A stretch of 64,000 nucleotides of DNA. It comes from Clytia hemisphaerica. Lineage: Eukaryota; Cnidaria; Hydrozoa; Leptothecata; Clytiidae. The position numbers were made by a program, and so were the translations under genes. Numbering within the stretch: the first letter of the stretch is position 1; each line of letters begins with the position of its first letter. A model generated the notes under the pieces. That model saw only the letters and a program-made list of their open reading frames with translations. It was not told where the DNA came from and ran no database searches. Where the stretch lies: positions 403,089 through 467,088 of the forward strand of contig CACVBU010000378.1 in NCBI GenBank assembly GCA_902728285.1, written 5' to 3'. Below, piece by piece: positions 46,600 through 56,612 of the stretch.

Positions 46600-46703
46600 G
46601 ATATTCATGATGTAATCTTTTATACGGAAGCACACAAAATAATTTGCCACTAGTTCCGGGTTATCTCGGGTGCTTCCGTATAAAAGATTACGTGATGAAT
46701 ATC
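46600..46703. repeat. Long hairpin, 33-bp arms
   Basis: GATATTCATGATGTAATCTT, continuing into TTATACGGAAGCA, pairs with TGCTTCCGTATAA and AAGATTACGTGATGAATATC (two mismatches) across a loop of about 37 bp. It could be a small foldback element. Confidence 0.8.
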
Positions 46704-46989
46704 AATTTTTGCTTTAGGCATTAGTGTTAGGCCTACAAACTTTTGATTTGGACCTTTTCGCGGAACAAAAAATTCTTTAAAAAACTTCGAAATAGTAAAA
46801 GAAAACTTCAAACTTCAATCATATCTTTAGTATTTAGCGCATTCTCAAGGTTTCTTTTCGTTTGAAAGTTTTCATTTTTATTCAACAATTCGTGAAAGTG
46901 TAAGTTAATGGTCGTTCTGGGTTGTTCTGGGTCGTTCCGGTACGTTATGGGTCATTACTACTAGTTCCTACTTATACAAACGACGCGGG

Positions 46990-47440
46990 TTTTTCACCTT
47001 TCAAAGTCTCTCTAAGGGTTACAAAAATCAGGAAATTTCAAAGAAGTCTCTCTAAGGGTGGGAAAAATCACGATTTTTAGAAAAAAAATTTGATTTGAGA
47101 GAAAAAAATACAAAAAAGTCTCACTAAGGGTAGGAAATTTTTGAAAATCAGAGAAAATTTTTCGAAAAAGTCTCTCTAAGGGGGGGGCGGGGGCGTACGG
47201 GTTTGATGGTGTGACAGTGTTAACCCTTTTTTCCGTCGTTGTTTCGGTGTTTGAAGAAAAAAGTGACGGTATTTCGGTGTCAAACATGCCATGCGGTGAC
47301 AAAAATAAGGATTTTACCAAATTTTGCTGTCGGTATTGACGGTAATCCAAGAAATATGCGTCGGTATTTCGGTGTCTGCGACCCCCGTACGCCCCCTCCT
47401 CTAAGGGTCACTTTTTCACTAAAATTTGGTCTCTCTAAGG
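46990..47440. repeat. AAAGTCTCTCTAAGGGT array at the right end of the MULE-like element
   Basis: At least six spaced copies of GTCTCTCTAAGGG or GTCTCACTAAGGG. A second motif (GTCGGTATTTCGGTGTC) is repeated between them. Such subterminal arrays are often transposase-binding sites, which is an inference here. Confidence 0.65.
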
Positions 47441-47874
47441 GTCGGTTTTCGGAGGTCCAGTCCGCACATACGCCTTATTCACCAACCCTAGTACCCCCCC
47501 CCCCCCGGGTGGAAATAGGGTTGTGTATGTAGGCCAAAGCAGTGTTAATTAGACACCACCACAGATAAAAGATAGTAAAAAGATGTGTTTAGTGAAAGTA
47601 TAAAACGAGCGCAATAATATAAAATAAACTGAAACGGTAAAAACCACGGAGCCAGCCGAAGAAACTAAAATAACAATGAGAAAAGAAGTATACTTTCTAC
47701 TAGACAAAGTTGTTAAGACACGTTTCTGCCACAACGTTGAAGAAAGCATACTAGAAAATAATGAACTGGGATTGGATTGCCACTATTCAACCATGTGGCT
47801 CTCACACACATTTTACAGTTCAAAGACTAAGATGGAAAGATTGGGCAAAGAATGACAATTAAAAAAAAATCGGA

Positions 47875-48144
47875 CTAGAACCCTGTTCGAAGCCCCGTAC
47901 ACCCGTAACCGCTCATCGCAAGAGCTGGTGAACGAGTGAATCTTGAGAGAGTTGAAATCTTGAAAATCCTGAAAAAGGAACGAACTATAATCCGTCGAAG
48001 ACTGCAATCTAACTTTGCGTTTTCAGCACCTTGACATCGCATTCTTTGTATAAAAACTTTGGCTTTAACTTTCAAGTCCTCGAAAAGTAATGTAGAACGA
48101 GAACTCCTGAGAAGTTCACCAACAAAAGTAGCCTGGAGATCCAT
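47875..48144 (-). pseudogene. C-terminal RT fragment of copy 2
   Basis: Reads FVGELLRSSRSTLLFEDLKV and on through FIQRMRCQGAENAKLDCSLR, nearly identical to the C-terminal part of the frame at 12552-13430. The frame diverges after the IVR block because of a single-base insertion, and upstream homology stops at 48135. Confidence 0.75.
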
Positions 48145-48613
48145 GCTATGATTTCTTATTCTATATACTGTATACTGATGGCGAAATAGATAGCATGGTA
48201 TGGGCTGAGAGTTTGAATTTCCCAGATCCTAATAACGGTTGAAAACATAGCCGATCAAAATTCTTTTACTTACTGGTCACACTTTCTTAGAAAAAGTTCA
48301 ACTTCCCACAGCTGTTCTGCTCTCGATTCCAAAGAAGCCATATTTCGCATTGTACAAAAATCCCTCTTGCAAAATAAAAACAAAATCGCGGTCAAACCTA
48401 CAAAAATAAAAGTTCCGTACAACCTTACTAAAATAAAATTTCTTCATTTAGGGATTTTCACCACGCGCGTGACGTCATCTGTTTACATTTTTTTTGTATT
48501 CAAGACAAGATGGCGGCGAGGCGCGCGCCAATTTTTCTATTTTCTTTTACTTTCCAAAGATTAACAAGACTAGAACTTTTTCTCGTTTCTTTTCAATTTT
48601 TGAAACATTATTA

Positions 48614-48843
48614 CAGTGGAATCTCTCTATCTCGACAACCCTCTAACTCTCTATATCAAACACTAATCTTGGTCCCTTGAACATTTGTGGTTGTTCTAGG
48701 CAAAATTCCTTTCTTTATCTCGAACCTCTCTATCTCGAATATCTCTCTCTCGAGTAAAAATCTTGGTCCCTTTGGCTATTTTCTCTCTCTATCTCGAACT
48801 TTGGGTAGTAAAGGCTCTCTGGGAGTTCGAAATTCTACTTTAC
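48614..48843. mobile_element. Pogo/Tigger-type MITE with ATCTCGAAC-rich body
   Basis: The left end CAGTGGAATCTCTCTATCTC closely resembles the CAGTGGAACCTC..CTCGAA termini of pogo/Tigger elements (Tc1/mariner group). CTCTCTATCTCGAA is repeated four or five times. The right end TTCGAAATTCTACTTTA is a degenerate complement. Confidence 0.65.
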
Positions 48844-50725
48844 TCATTCTTTATGGGTCAACTACAGCTAACATTTAGATTTCGTAGATAGCACAGCAAT
48901 GTTGCATTTGGTAACATTTAATTAACGTCATTTCCCTTATAAGGAAAAATAAAATGTTTCGCTGGCTCTTTCCATCAGTTATAAAACAAACACTTCACGC
49001 AAATTGTATAGAGTGTGAAGGTCGAAAGCGGATTAAATTTTCTATCAAGGATTCTCTGCGAACTTTCTTGTTTTTTTTTTATAAGCAAGAGTCTGTGGTA
49101 GATTAATAACCATAAGACCATAAGTTTGGGCAAATTTCGAAGAATGCTTCAACCTCAGCCAACACTATTCTTATAAAAAAGAAGAGTGTAAATTTGCCAA
49201 AAATTTTTGTTTTTGGAAAAATATTTAAAAGGAGAATTTAGGCAGCCCAAGCAATTGGCATGTCAAACTATTCAAGATGCTGAATAAATAGGATGCCGAG
49301 GTGTAAATCACTCGAAAAAGTCTCGTGCACCTTTTTGAAAGAAATAACGAGGAAGTTTTTACCAAAAAAAATCACGATGAAAATCATAAAAATAGAAAAA
49401 ATCAAAGCAAAAATCAAAAAAATCTCGTAAACTTTTTTAAGTGGTTTACCCCTCGAAGGGTGCAAAGAAAATAGAATTGCGAAATAAAAACAATGGCGAC
49501 TATAATTTTTTCAAGTTACAAGAAAAAGTCTATTATTTTTCATTATTCTTCAATGTACCAAGGCTAGGGTGGGAGAGGACCATAAGAAAGGGAAAAACAA
49601 AAGAATTTGAACATAGAACATTTGTGAATTTAGAAAATTATTATAAATTGTTTTCAAATGTACAAGTAACGAAGTTCAGTTGGCCACGACTGACATATGA
49701 TCTTGAAATCTTCTACTGCAGACATCCAAATCAATTTTACGAAATGCTTGAAATTGATCAAATCGAGGTTAACCAACCAGCAGGGTAGCAATCCTAGTTG
49801 TAAAAAAATAAACACTGAGATCGAGGGTTGAATATAGGTTATTCAGTTACAATAGGATTAGTAAAATGACCAAATAAAATCTTTAAAGAAATGCTCTGTA
49901 AAAACTTTGGTTTGAAATTGAATCTTTGGAAAATCCGAGAAAAAAAATTGGCTTACCTTTCCCGTTGCCAACAACAGAAGGATTTCGTTATCATATGAAT
50001 ATATTTTGTCAGGGATGCTCTTCACAACACGCTTTCCTTTGTTAGAGAAAAGAGATGAAGATTGTGAAAAATCTACACACATTTTTTTAAGCCAGTATTA
50101 AGCAGCTCCTAATTTTCTTAAAAATACCCCCATCTGGGATTGATGAAAATAGATGAAATTCAAAATTTGAAAATTTTTGGACCGCCAGGTGATATGATAT
50201 TTTACAGACCATTTTGTAAAATACAGTTCTGCAGTTCCTTGTGTTTCTGTGATCGGGAGAAACCTTCCTCAAATGCAAAGATAAAAAGATGCGAAACCAA
50301 CACAATGAAATTGGAAAAAAGAGCTTACTTTCATTTGTTTGTCACTTCCAATTTAATTCCAGACAATGAAATATCTAGGCATATCTTGAGCTTTTAACTT
50401 CATTTTGTGTTCATGAGTACTTGTTAGTAGTAACTTTTCATTTTATTATTTCACTGTAACAAAAAATAATTATGTTAATGTCATTGATCATTTACATCAA
50501 TATATAGGATACAAAGTAGAACAATTTACGTTTTACACAGCACTGAAACACTCAAGTTTGATTTATTTCAAAATTCAAAATCATTCTAAAGAAAAGGAAC
50601 AGAAAGGAAAGGTTTTATGTTATATATGTCCGAAATTTCTGTTCTAAATTATTCATTCAAATTGTTCCTTTTAAAAAAGATTCAGAAAAAGTTAATTGAG
50701 CAAAAATGTGAGAAATTAAATGACA
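48844..50725. other. Interval with one possible short ORF
   Basis: The plus frame 49441-49788 reads a protein-like stretch (FNVPRLGWERTIRKGKTKE; FSWPRLTYDLEIFYCRHPNQ) ending in a stop. It has no start with clear context and no known domain, so it may be an exon. The plus frame 50140-50397 is less convincing. Nothing else is supported. Confidence 0.3.
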
Positions 50726-53722
50726 TTTTTAGTTTTAGTTTTTAGTTTTTATTGAATATTTATACAGGATTACGCAAACAGTTACAAGTATCTGATATTA
50801 CCTTTGGTCCTGTTATAAATCTAAAATAATAAATAAATTATAAGTTAAATAAAAGGCATGCTGGCATAGTTTACGAACGTATTGAATTTGGCTATGAAAA
50901 AGCACTTGAAAATTAATTATTTGAATGAGGAGTTAAATACGCTATGAAAGTAGAATTTACAATGTTAGATCTCGTTTTGATTGAGAGGTGTACGTACTTT
51001 CCAATGTTGGAAAGGCATGAGTAAATGATAGTAAGGAAAAACACGAGGCATAACACAGTATGAAAAATAACTGAGGCAAACATAAAATAGAACTAATAGA
51101 GAATATATTAAACTAAATATGAAAGGTTATACCCGCAGAAAAACCACGCTGTGATCGATAGATACTTCAAAAGGTTATCTTAAAATTAATGTAAACAAGA
51201 CTAAGAGTATACATGTATGTGAAGTCTATTAATACAGTATGTCGAGACTGAGAATATTAATACTGAAAAGTGTGACGCAATGTGTAAACTCTGAAAAGGA
51301 GAAAGTACCCAAAAACAGTGAAATTATCATATTCAAAATGTTTAAAAAAAAAAAAAAAAAAAATAAGACGGAAATAAATATTAGATAAAATATCCTAAAC
51401 GCCTCTCTTTACTATCTCTGGTAAAAGATCATTACGTAGTGTTGTGGTGTTGTAAACAAATTGATACCGAATATTAGGGATATAGTTAAATGTAGCAACG
51501 AGAGTGAAAACCAAAGCCTAACTAGATCCAAAAATAAATTATCCAGAAAAGAGATAGTGTAGTGGCAAGTTAAAGGCTAAGCAGAGGCACTATACTTAAA
51601 TAAAATTGAAAGTATGAGACTTTATTTTATTTTTAAAAATATTAAAGTCATTTACGGTTCTCAATTCCACTGGTAGCGTATTGTACAACCTTCCTCCCAT
51701 AAAGAAGAATCCACGTCGGGCAACTTCTAAACGAATTTTGGGCAGACGAATAAAAGCATTTTGGTTTCGTGTATTAACACCGTGGTTATTTTGTTCGAAA
51801 TGATTAGCCAGCAACACACTTGCTTTACCCAGCATACATTTCTTCACAAGGCAACATGCTTGACGCTTCATGACATTCGATGTCGGCTCGATAATATGGC
51901 GATCTATTTGCCGTTTGTTAATGATCCTTCTAGCCCTGCGATCGATACTGTCAAGGCGGTCGATGCTAGATCTGTTGAGGTTTAGGTTGGTGGATGACCC
52001 GTAAAGGATGATAGTTTGTACCATAGCACGAAATATTTGGTAGGCTGCGAATGAAGTTACGTTCGATCGAATTAAAGTCAGTAGCTTTAAACGTGAAGTT
52101 GATATCTTAATTGTTTTTTCAAAATGTTCGGATAGTCGAAGCTCTGGGTCGATCAAAATTCCCAGATATTTGTAGCTGGTAGCGTTGTTAATGGGTGTTG
52201 TTTCACCGTAGAGTAAATTCAGTTTGGGAGAATCGTGCAATTCTTAGCGGTGGGAAAACAACATCCCCTCAGTCTTTCCTTTTTTCAGGTTAACGATAAG
52301 TTCGTTCTCGGTCATGAAGCGTTGGACGTTGTTGAGTTCGGCGTTTAGGATGTCGTTGACTTCTTTGGAGCTTTTCGCCGCAGTGTAGATGACTGTGTCG
52401 TCTGCAAACATGATCGTTTTGCAATTCTCAAGACAGTCAGGAAAGTCATTGAAAAATATAAAATAAAAGTGGGCCAAGAATGCTTCCCTGGGGGACGCCA
52501 CAGGTGACCGGTTGCGGTTGGGACATGGCTTTATCATACGAAACAAATTGTTGGCGATTGAAAAGGTAGTCTTGAAACCAGTTCAGCTCAGTCGTCCTGA
52601 TCCCGTAGGCCGGTAGTATTTTCAGTAGCGAACCGTGGCTGATTGTGTCGAACGCCTTGGATAAATCGAGGAACAGGGCGCCAGCAACATTTCCTTTGTC
52701 TACTTGCTTTCGAATATCGTCGATGAAGAGGTTAGCAGCCATTTCCGTGGAGGAGTGCTTTCTATAACCGAATTGGAAATCAGTGAGTAGATTATTCTCT
52801 TCCAGGTATTCAGTAAGCTGCATCTGGACAATTTTCTCTGCTATTTTCGAAATGACTGGTAGTATCGAGATTGGACGATAATTTTCGACAGACGATATTT
52901 TTCCGGATTTGAATAAGGGTGTCACTTTTGGCTTCCTTCCACTCGGTCGGAAATGCTGAGGTGGATAACGAAAGATTGATTATATGTGCGAGTGGTTTGG
53001 AGATGGATGGAGCTGCATCTTTCAGCAGGTTAGATGGAAGTTGGTCGATGCCGGTAGCCTTCTTTCGTTTGAGTCCTTGAAGAAGTTTACATATCAGGTC
53101 TTCTCCAACCATTGAAAACTTGAAAATCTTATCGGTGCGGTTGGGAAAGGGTCTAGCTTGTCTCCAGACAAAGTCTATTAGTGGCATTGCTTTTTTCTTT
53201 AGATTCTGTGCCACTTTGGCGTAATAATTACAAAACATATCGGCTTTGTCTTTTGGGCTAGTAGCGGTTGCGTCACCGTCTTTGAGAACGTCAGTTGGTT
53301 TTGATTTTACGTTTGAAGATGGTAAAAGTTTTTTGATGTGACCCCAGAACTTTTTACTATTTTGAGGTTTTCGGTGAGGATTTCTTTTATGGTAATTGTT
53401 TTTCGCCTGTTTGATGAGATTGGTGCATCGGTTCTTTTTACGACGATAGATATTTCGATCACCTTCGTCTTTCGTTCGCCTTGCTTTTCGATCAGCTTTG
53501 TCACGATCGTTCAGGTGTGCTCAGATTTCTTGGGTGAGCCATGGACATGGGCGACCTTTGATGCGTTTTGTTATTTCAGGGGCATGGCGATTGAAGGAGT
53601 TAGTCACGATTTGTTTGAAGTATTTCCAAGCAGCATTTGGTTCGGACTGTTGATATACAAGATTCCAATCGACTTGGCGAAGTTTGTTGTTCATAGCATC
53701 ATGGTATTTAGCTTCTTTAAAC
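50726..53722 (-). mobile_element. Broken, 5'-truncated LINE (CR1/L2/Jockey-like)
   Basis: The minus-strand element runs from 53722 to a 3' tail of AACTAAAAACTAAAACTAAA type at 50726-50752, typical of LINE tails. The 3' UTR is about 840 bp. The endonuclease domain is missing; the sequence starts just before the PCPWLTQEI spacer that normally follows it. The MITE at 53723-54434 abuts its 5' end. Confidence 0.75.
51596..53722 (-). pseudogene. LINE reverse transcriptase, with frameshifts and a stop
   Basis: In order: a PCPWLTQEI block (about 53521), RKKATGIDQLPSNLLKDAA, ENYRPISILPVISKIAEKIV, GYRKHSSTEMA, LSKAFDTISH (motif A), CGVPQGSILGPLLF (motif B) and MFADDTVIY (motif C, the FADD core), then SYKYLGILID (thumb) and a connection/C-terminal domain ending at 51596. 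Frame changes occur near 52925 and near 52450, and an in-frame TAA separates GMLFSHR from ELHDSPKL near 52243. Catalytic motifs remain readable, so decay is moderate. It acted as the target-primed reverse transcriptase of the element. Confidence 0.85.
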
Positions 53723-54434
53723 GGGTCGTTGTAAAACATGGAGTAGCTCCATGGAGTACTCCAATGGAGTACCTATTGGAGTACTCTAAAAATATTGCAG
53801 ACCAGATTTTAGATTGCCGCGAGAGGAAAATAAAGACCTGTATAATTTTGTATTTGCTCTAAAACCACTCTGTAGCAAGAATGTTGCTTTCTGAATGGTC
53901 TCTTTTTATATCCAGTCATACTACCTGCATCATATTGAGTATGATAAAAATTCCTTTTGGAAATGTGTTGATAAGCTATGTATTCTATGATTGTCACAAT
54001 ATTTTCTTTAAAAAGGTCAATCTGTTGACAAAAGGACAAAAGAAAAATATTGCTTAAGAAAGCTCTAGTGCCCTACTGGTGTTACATAAATAATATAACA
54101 CATAATATTATATACAATTATTATAAAGTGTTTGATATATCAGAGCTATTCTGCAAGCTAAATCTGGTCTGTTAATTGTAGAATCAACAAAGATTTTTAA
54201 GCAGACAGCGTGCGCTATATGAGCTTTACTGCCAGAAATGATGGTAGCTATTTTTTCACTAACAAATACTTGGGAAATTCTTTTGATTGCTATAAATTGG
54301 CAGTTTACAGCTGGTGGAAATGGTTGATTATCAAATTTGTGATATTCATCGCTCTGACAGGTATTTTTGGGGGTACTCCATCAGGTACTCCATTGGAGTA
54401 CTCCATGGAGCTACTCCATGTTTTACAACGACCC
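53723..54434. mobile_element. 712-bp MITE with 9-bp target duplication
   Basis: Ends GGGTCGTTGTAAAACATGGA and TCCATGTTTTACAACGACCC are perfect, and the symmetry continues through GTAGCTCCATGGAGTACTCC. TCTTTAAAC flanks both sides (53714-53722 and 54435-54443). This fits a Mutator-like MITE. The left TIR supplies an ATG (MFYNDP) that seems to extend the LINE frame but is foreign to it. Confidence 0.92.
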
Positions 54435-54437
54435 TCT

Positions 54438-55532
54438 TTAAACTCCTCTTTCTAGATAAAAAAAACGTAATAAAACAATATATAAGAAGTTATTGATCGT
54501 TGTTAATAGCAGATGCGCCATTTGGACTGGGCTTAATGGTGGTTGATTCTGAGCTGGTTGTTGGTCTGGGTGGAACCCCCCTCGTCCACGATTTTGCTGT
54601 CCATAATTGTATCCACCGCGCCTGCGCCCGTTGTATCCACCTCGCCCATTGTTACCACCTCGCCCATTGTTCCCACGTCGTCCATTGTTCCTACCTCGTC
54701 CATTGTTCCCACGTCGGCCATTGTTACCACCACGTCCATTCTGAACAACTGGATTCTGATTAACTCCTACACCTGGAACCTGATTAACTCCTACTCCTGG
54801 AACCTGATTAACTCCTGCTGGAACCTGATTAACTCCTGCTGGAACCTGATTAACTCCTGCTGGAACCTGGTTAACTCCCGGATTTTGGACAACTTCTGGA
54901 ATCTGATCAACTCCTAGATTCTGGACGACAAGGTTTTCAACAACTTCTGGATTTTGTACTACAACCTCTGGATTCTGTGCAACCTCTGGAATCTGATTAA
55001 CTACTCCATTAATAACAACTCCTGGATTCTGCTGACCAACTTCTTCCTGATCAAAACTACTGTTAAGCGACTGTGTCAGGTCATCGTCTTCTGACACCTG
55101 TTCGGTGTCTTGAACAATAACAATAACGTGCTCCGCCGTTACCCCACCTTCATCATTATCATCACCTAAACCCTGATAAAAGATAAACTTTACAGTTAAG
55201 CTATCGTGCAGAAAAGTCATTGAAAAACAATAAATCATAATGAAGTACAAAACTACCAGTTAATAAAGAATATTTTAGCCCTGCAATACAACTGTCAATC
55301 ATTTTAAAGAAACTGATTGGATAATTAATGTCATGGTCATGTGACCAATATTTTACGTAGAGACAAGCTATAAATTTGACATCATTAAAAAACAATAGAA
55401 TACACACAAGTTTTAAATAATCCATTATTACCTTAACCAAAGTAAATTAAAATAAACTCTTACGTATGCAACAGTTGATGCTGGTGAAGGCGGAGAGGGA
55501 AGGTTTATAATATCATCATTCAATTGATTCAT
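54438..55532 (-). CDS. Asn/Gly/Arg-rich repeat protein, two coding exons
   Basis: Exon 1 (55532-55464) starts ATG and ends at TAC|GTAAGA. Exon 2 (55172-54438) starts after TTATCTTTTATCAG; phase is 0 at the junction, giving 267 residues. A strong acceptor (TTTTCTTTTTCTAG) just before the ATG implies a 5' UTR intron. The N-terminal part is acidic (SEDDDLTQSLNSSFDQEE). Then come repeats of QNPEVV and GVNQVPA types, then tandem NGRRGNNGRG units like RGG-type RNA-binding tails. It is probably disordered throughout; RNA binding or condensate formation is an inference. The stop codon lies in the target duplication of the adjacent MITE, so the original 3' end may have been different. The family is not recognised. 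Confidence 0.55.
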
Positions 55533-55546
55533 TTCTTAGTTTTGCT

Positions 55547-56612
55547 AGAAAAAGAAAAGTAGAAAAACGAAAGAAAAGAAGAATTTCAATGTTTTTGTTT
55601 GAAACAATTCCTTGTAGAGGCATATCAAAAAACTTGCATGTGTAACAGAGGGCAAGGGTTGACAAAATAATACAAGACAAAATTGCTTTTCTATTGCCAC
55701 TTCTCTCCCTTCAATCAGTCTCAGCATCAACATAAAAATAGTTTTTCGCTACCTAAGTAAAAGAAATTGCACGACTTCCATTATCTTGTAAGAATCTTTG
55801 TAAAACAAAGTATGAATTGTGAAGTACTGCCCCTCCTCGCAGACCTCGAGTCCATCACATCCATATAAAATTGATGGTCCTTGTATATTTTGTTGTTTAA
55901 ATCATGCTTGCATATCAAATTGAAATTTCACCTTTTAATAATTGGTCCATCAAAAAGCAAAATCATTCACTGTAGCTTTGTAAATTACTTTCAAAAGCAA
56001 ATCTTTATAGATTGATAGAAGAGATTTAGCCATTCATAATTCTAAGCAGATTAAAAGGAAAGTCCTTTTGTGCTAAAATTCAATGAAGGGACTAACCTAT
56101 AGGATAATCATTCACAAAAATGAATTTACAAAAATTGAGGTTGACTAATGCAGAAATTTTAAGCAAAAAATTCTCAAATTCTTTAGATTCAACTTTTATC
56201 ATGACTTTAATTTCAATAGAAATAATGGGACACGAGCAGTAATCTTTCAGTTAAGCTCACCCTGAAGAAGAAAATTTTAGTATTTCTGGCATTTTTAATT
56301 GTAAATAGCCTTTTGAACTTGTTTTTTCATTCATCACAGGTGAATTAAAGAAAGAATTAGTCTGTATCGATGTCCTTACAAATTAATGTTTCAAATTATA
56401 TTACTTTCAGGAAGTTGGAAAGTAAGAGTTGAGATGTTGGCAAGAAAAAATAATGGTTGCAAACCTCGAAATATAAATTCAGTTTCTATTTCGATTGTCA
56501 CTTTGGGTAGAAAAAAAGTATTTCAAAACTATAGACAATTTTCATGATTTAATTTCAACCAAAGAAAACTACTTGGAATTTTTCCACTTTTCACACTTTG
56601 ATTCACCATCTT
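55547..56612. other. Non-coding interval
   Basis: Presumably holds a 5' non-coding exon and promoter of the minus-strand gene at 54438-55532. No other gene is supported. Confidence 0.35.

Larger units (their letters stand above)
40757..47509. mobile_element. 6.75-kb MULE-like DNA transposon (8-bp TSD)
   Basis: Termini are CCCGGGGGGGGGG-ACTTAGG and CCTAGTACCCC...CCCGGG. TGGAAATA flanks both sides (40749-40756 and 47510-47517), and the empty site is seen in copy 1 near 12152. Long subterminal inverted repeats match: GTTTGTATAAGTAGGAACTA near 40830 against its complement near 46965, continuing through the ACCCAGAACGACC blocks. The right end is expanded by AAAGTCTCTCTAAGGGT arrays (46990-47440). 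It carries a broken MULE-type transposase (43160-45392) and has itself received at least two smaller elements (42953-43118 and 45844-45997). Confidence 0.88.
39728..48135 (-). mobile_element. Reverse-transcriptase element, copy 2, split into three parts
   Basis: Parts 39728-39765, 40538-40756 and 47510-48135 together match the left (3') portion of copy 1 (about 11885-12775). The breaks are made by the 772-bp MITE and the 6.75-kb MULE-like element. Homology ends near 48135, inside the RT frame. Confidence 0.8.

Noticed and set aside
53723..53739. LINE start codon at 53739 (MFYNDP)
   Set aside because: These bases belong to the MITE's terminal repeat. The LINE sequence itself begins at 53722.
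54500..54917. Plus-strand ORFs rich in His/Cys or Thr/Ser opposite the repeat gene
   Set aside because: Antisense shadows of the NGRRGNNGRG and GVNQVPA repeats. The minus strand has the splice sites and phase.
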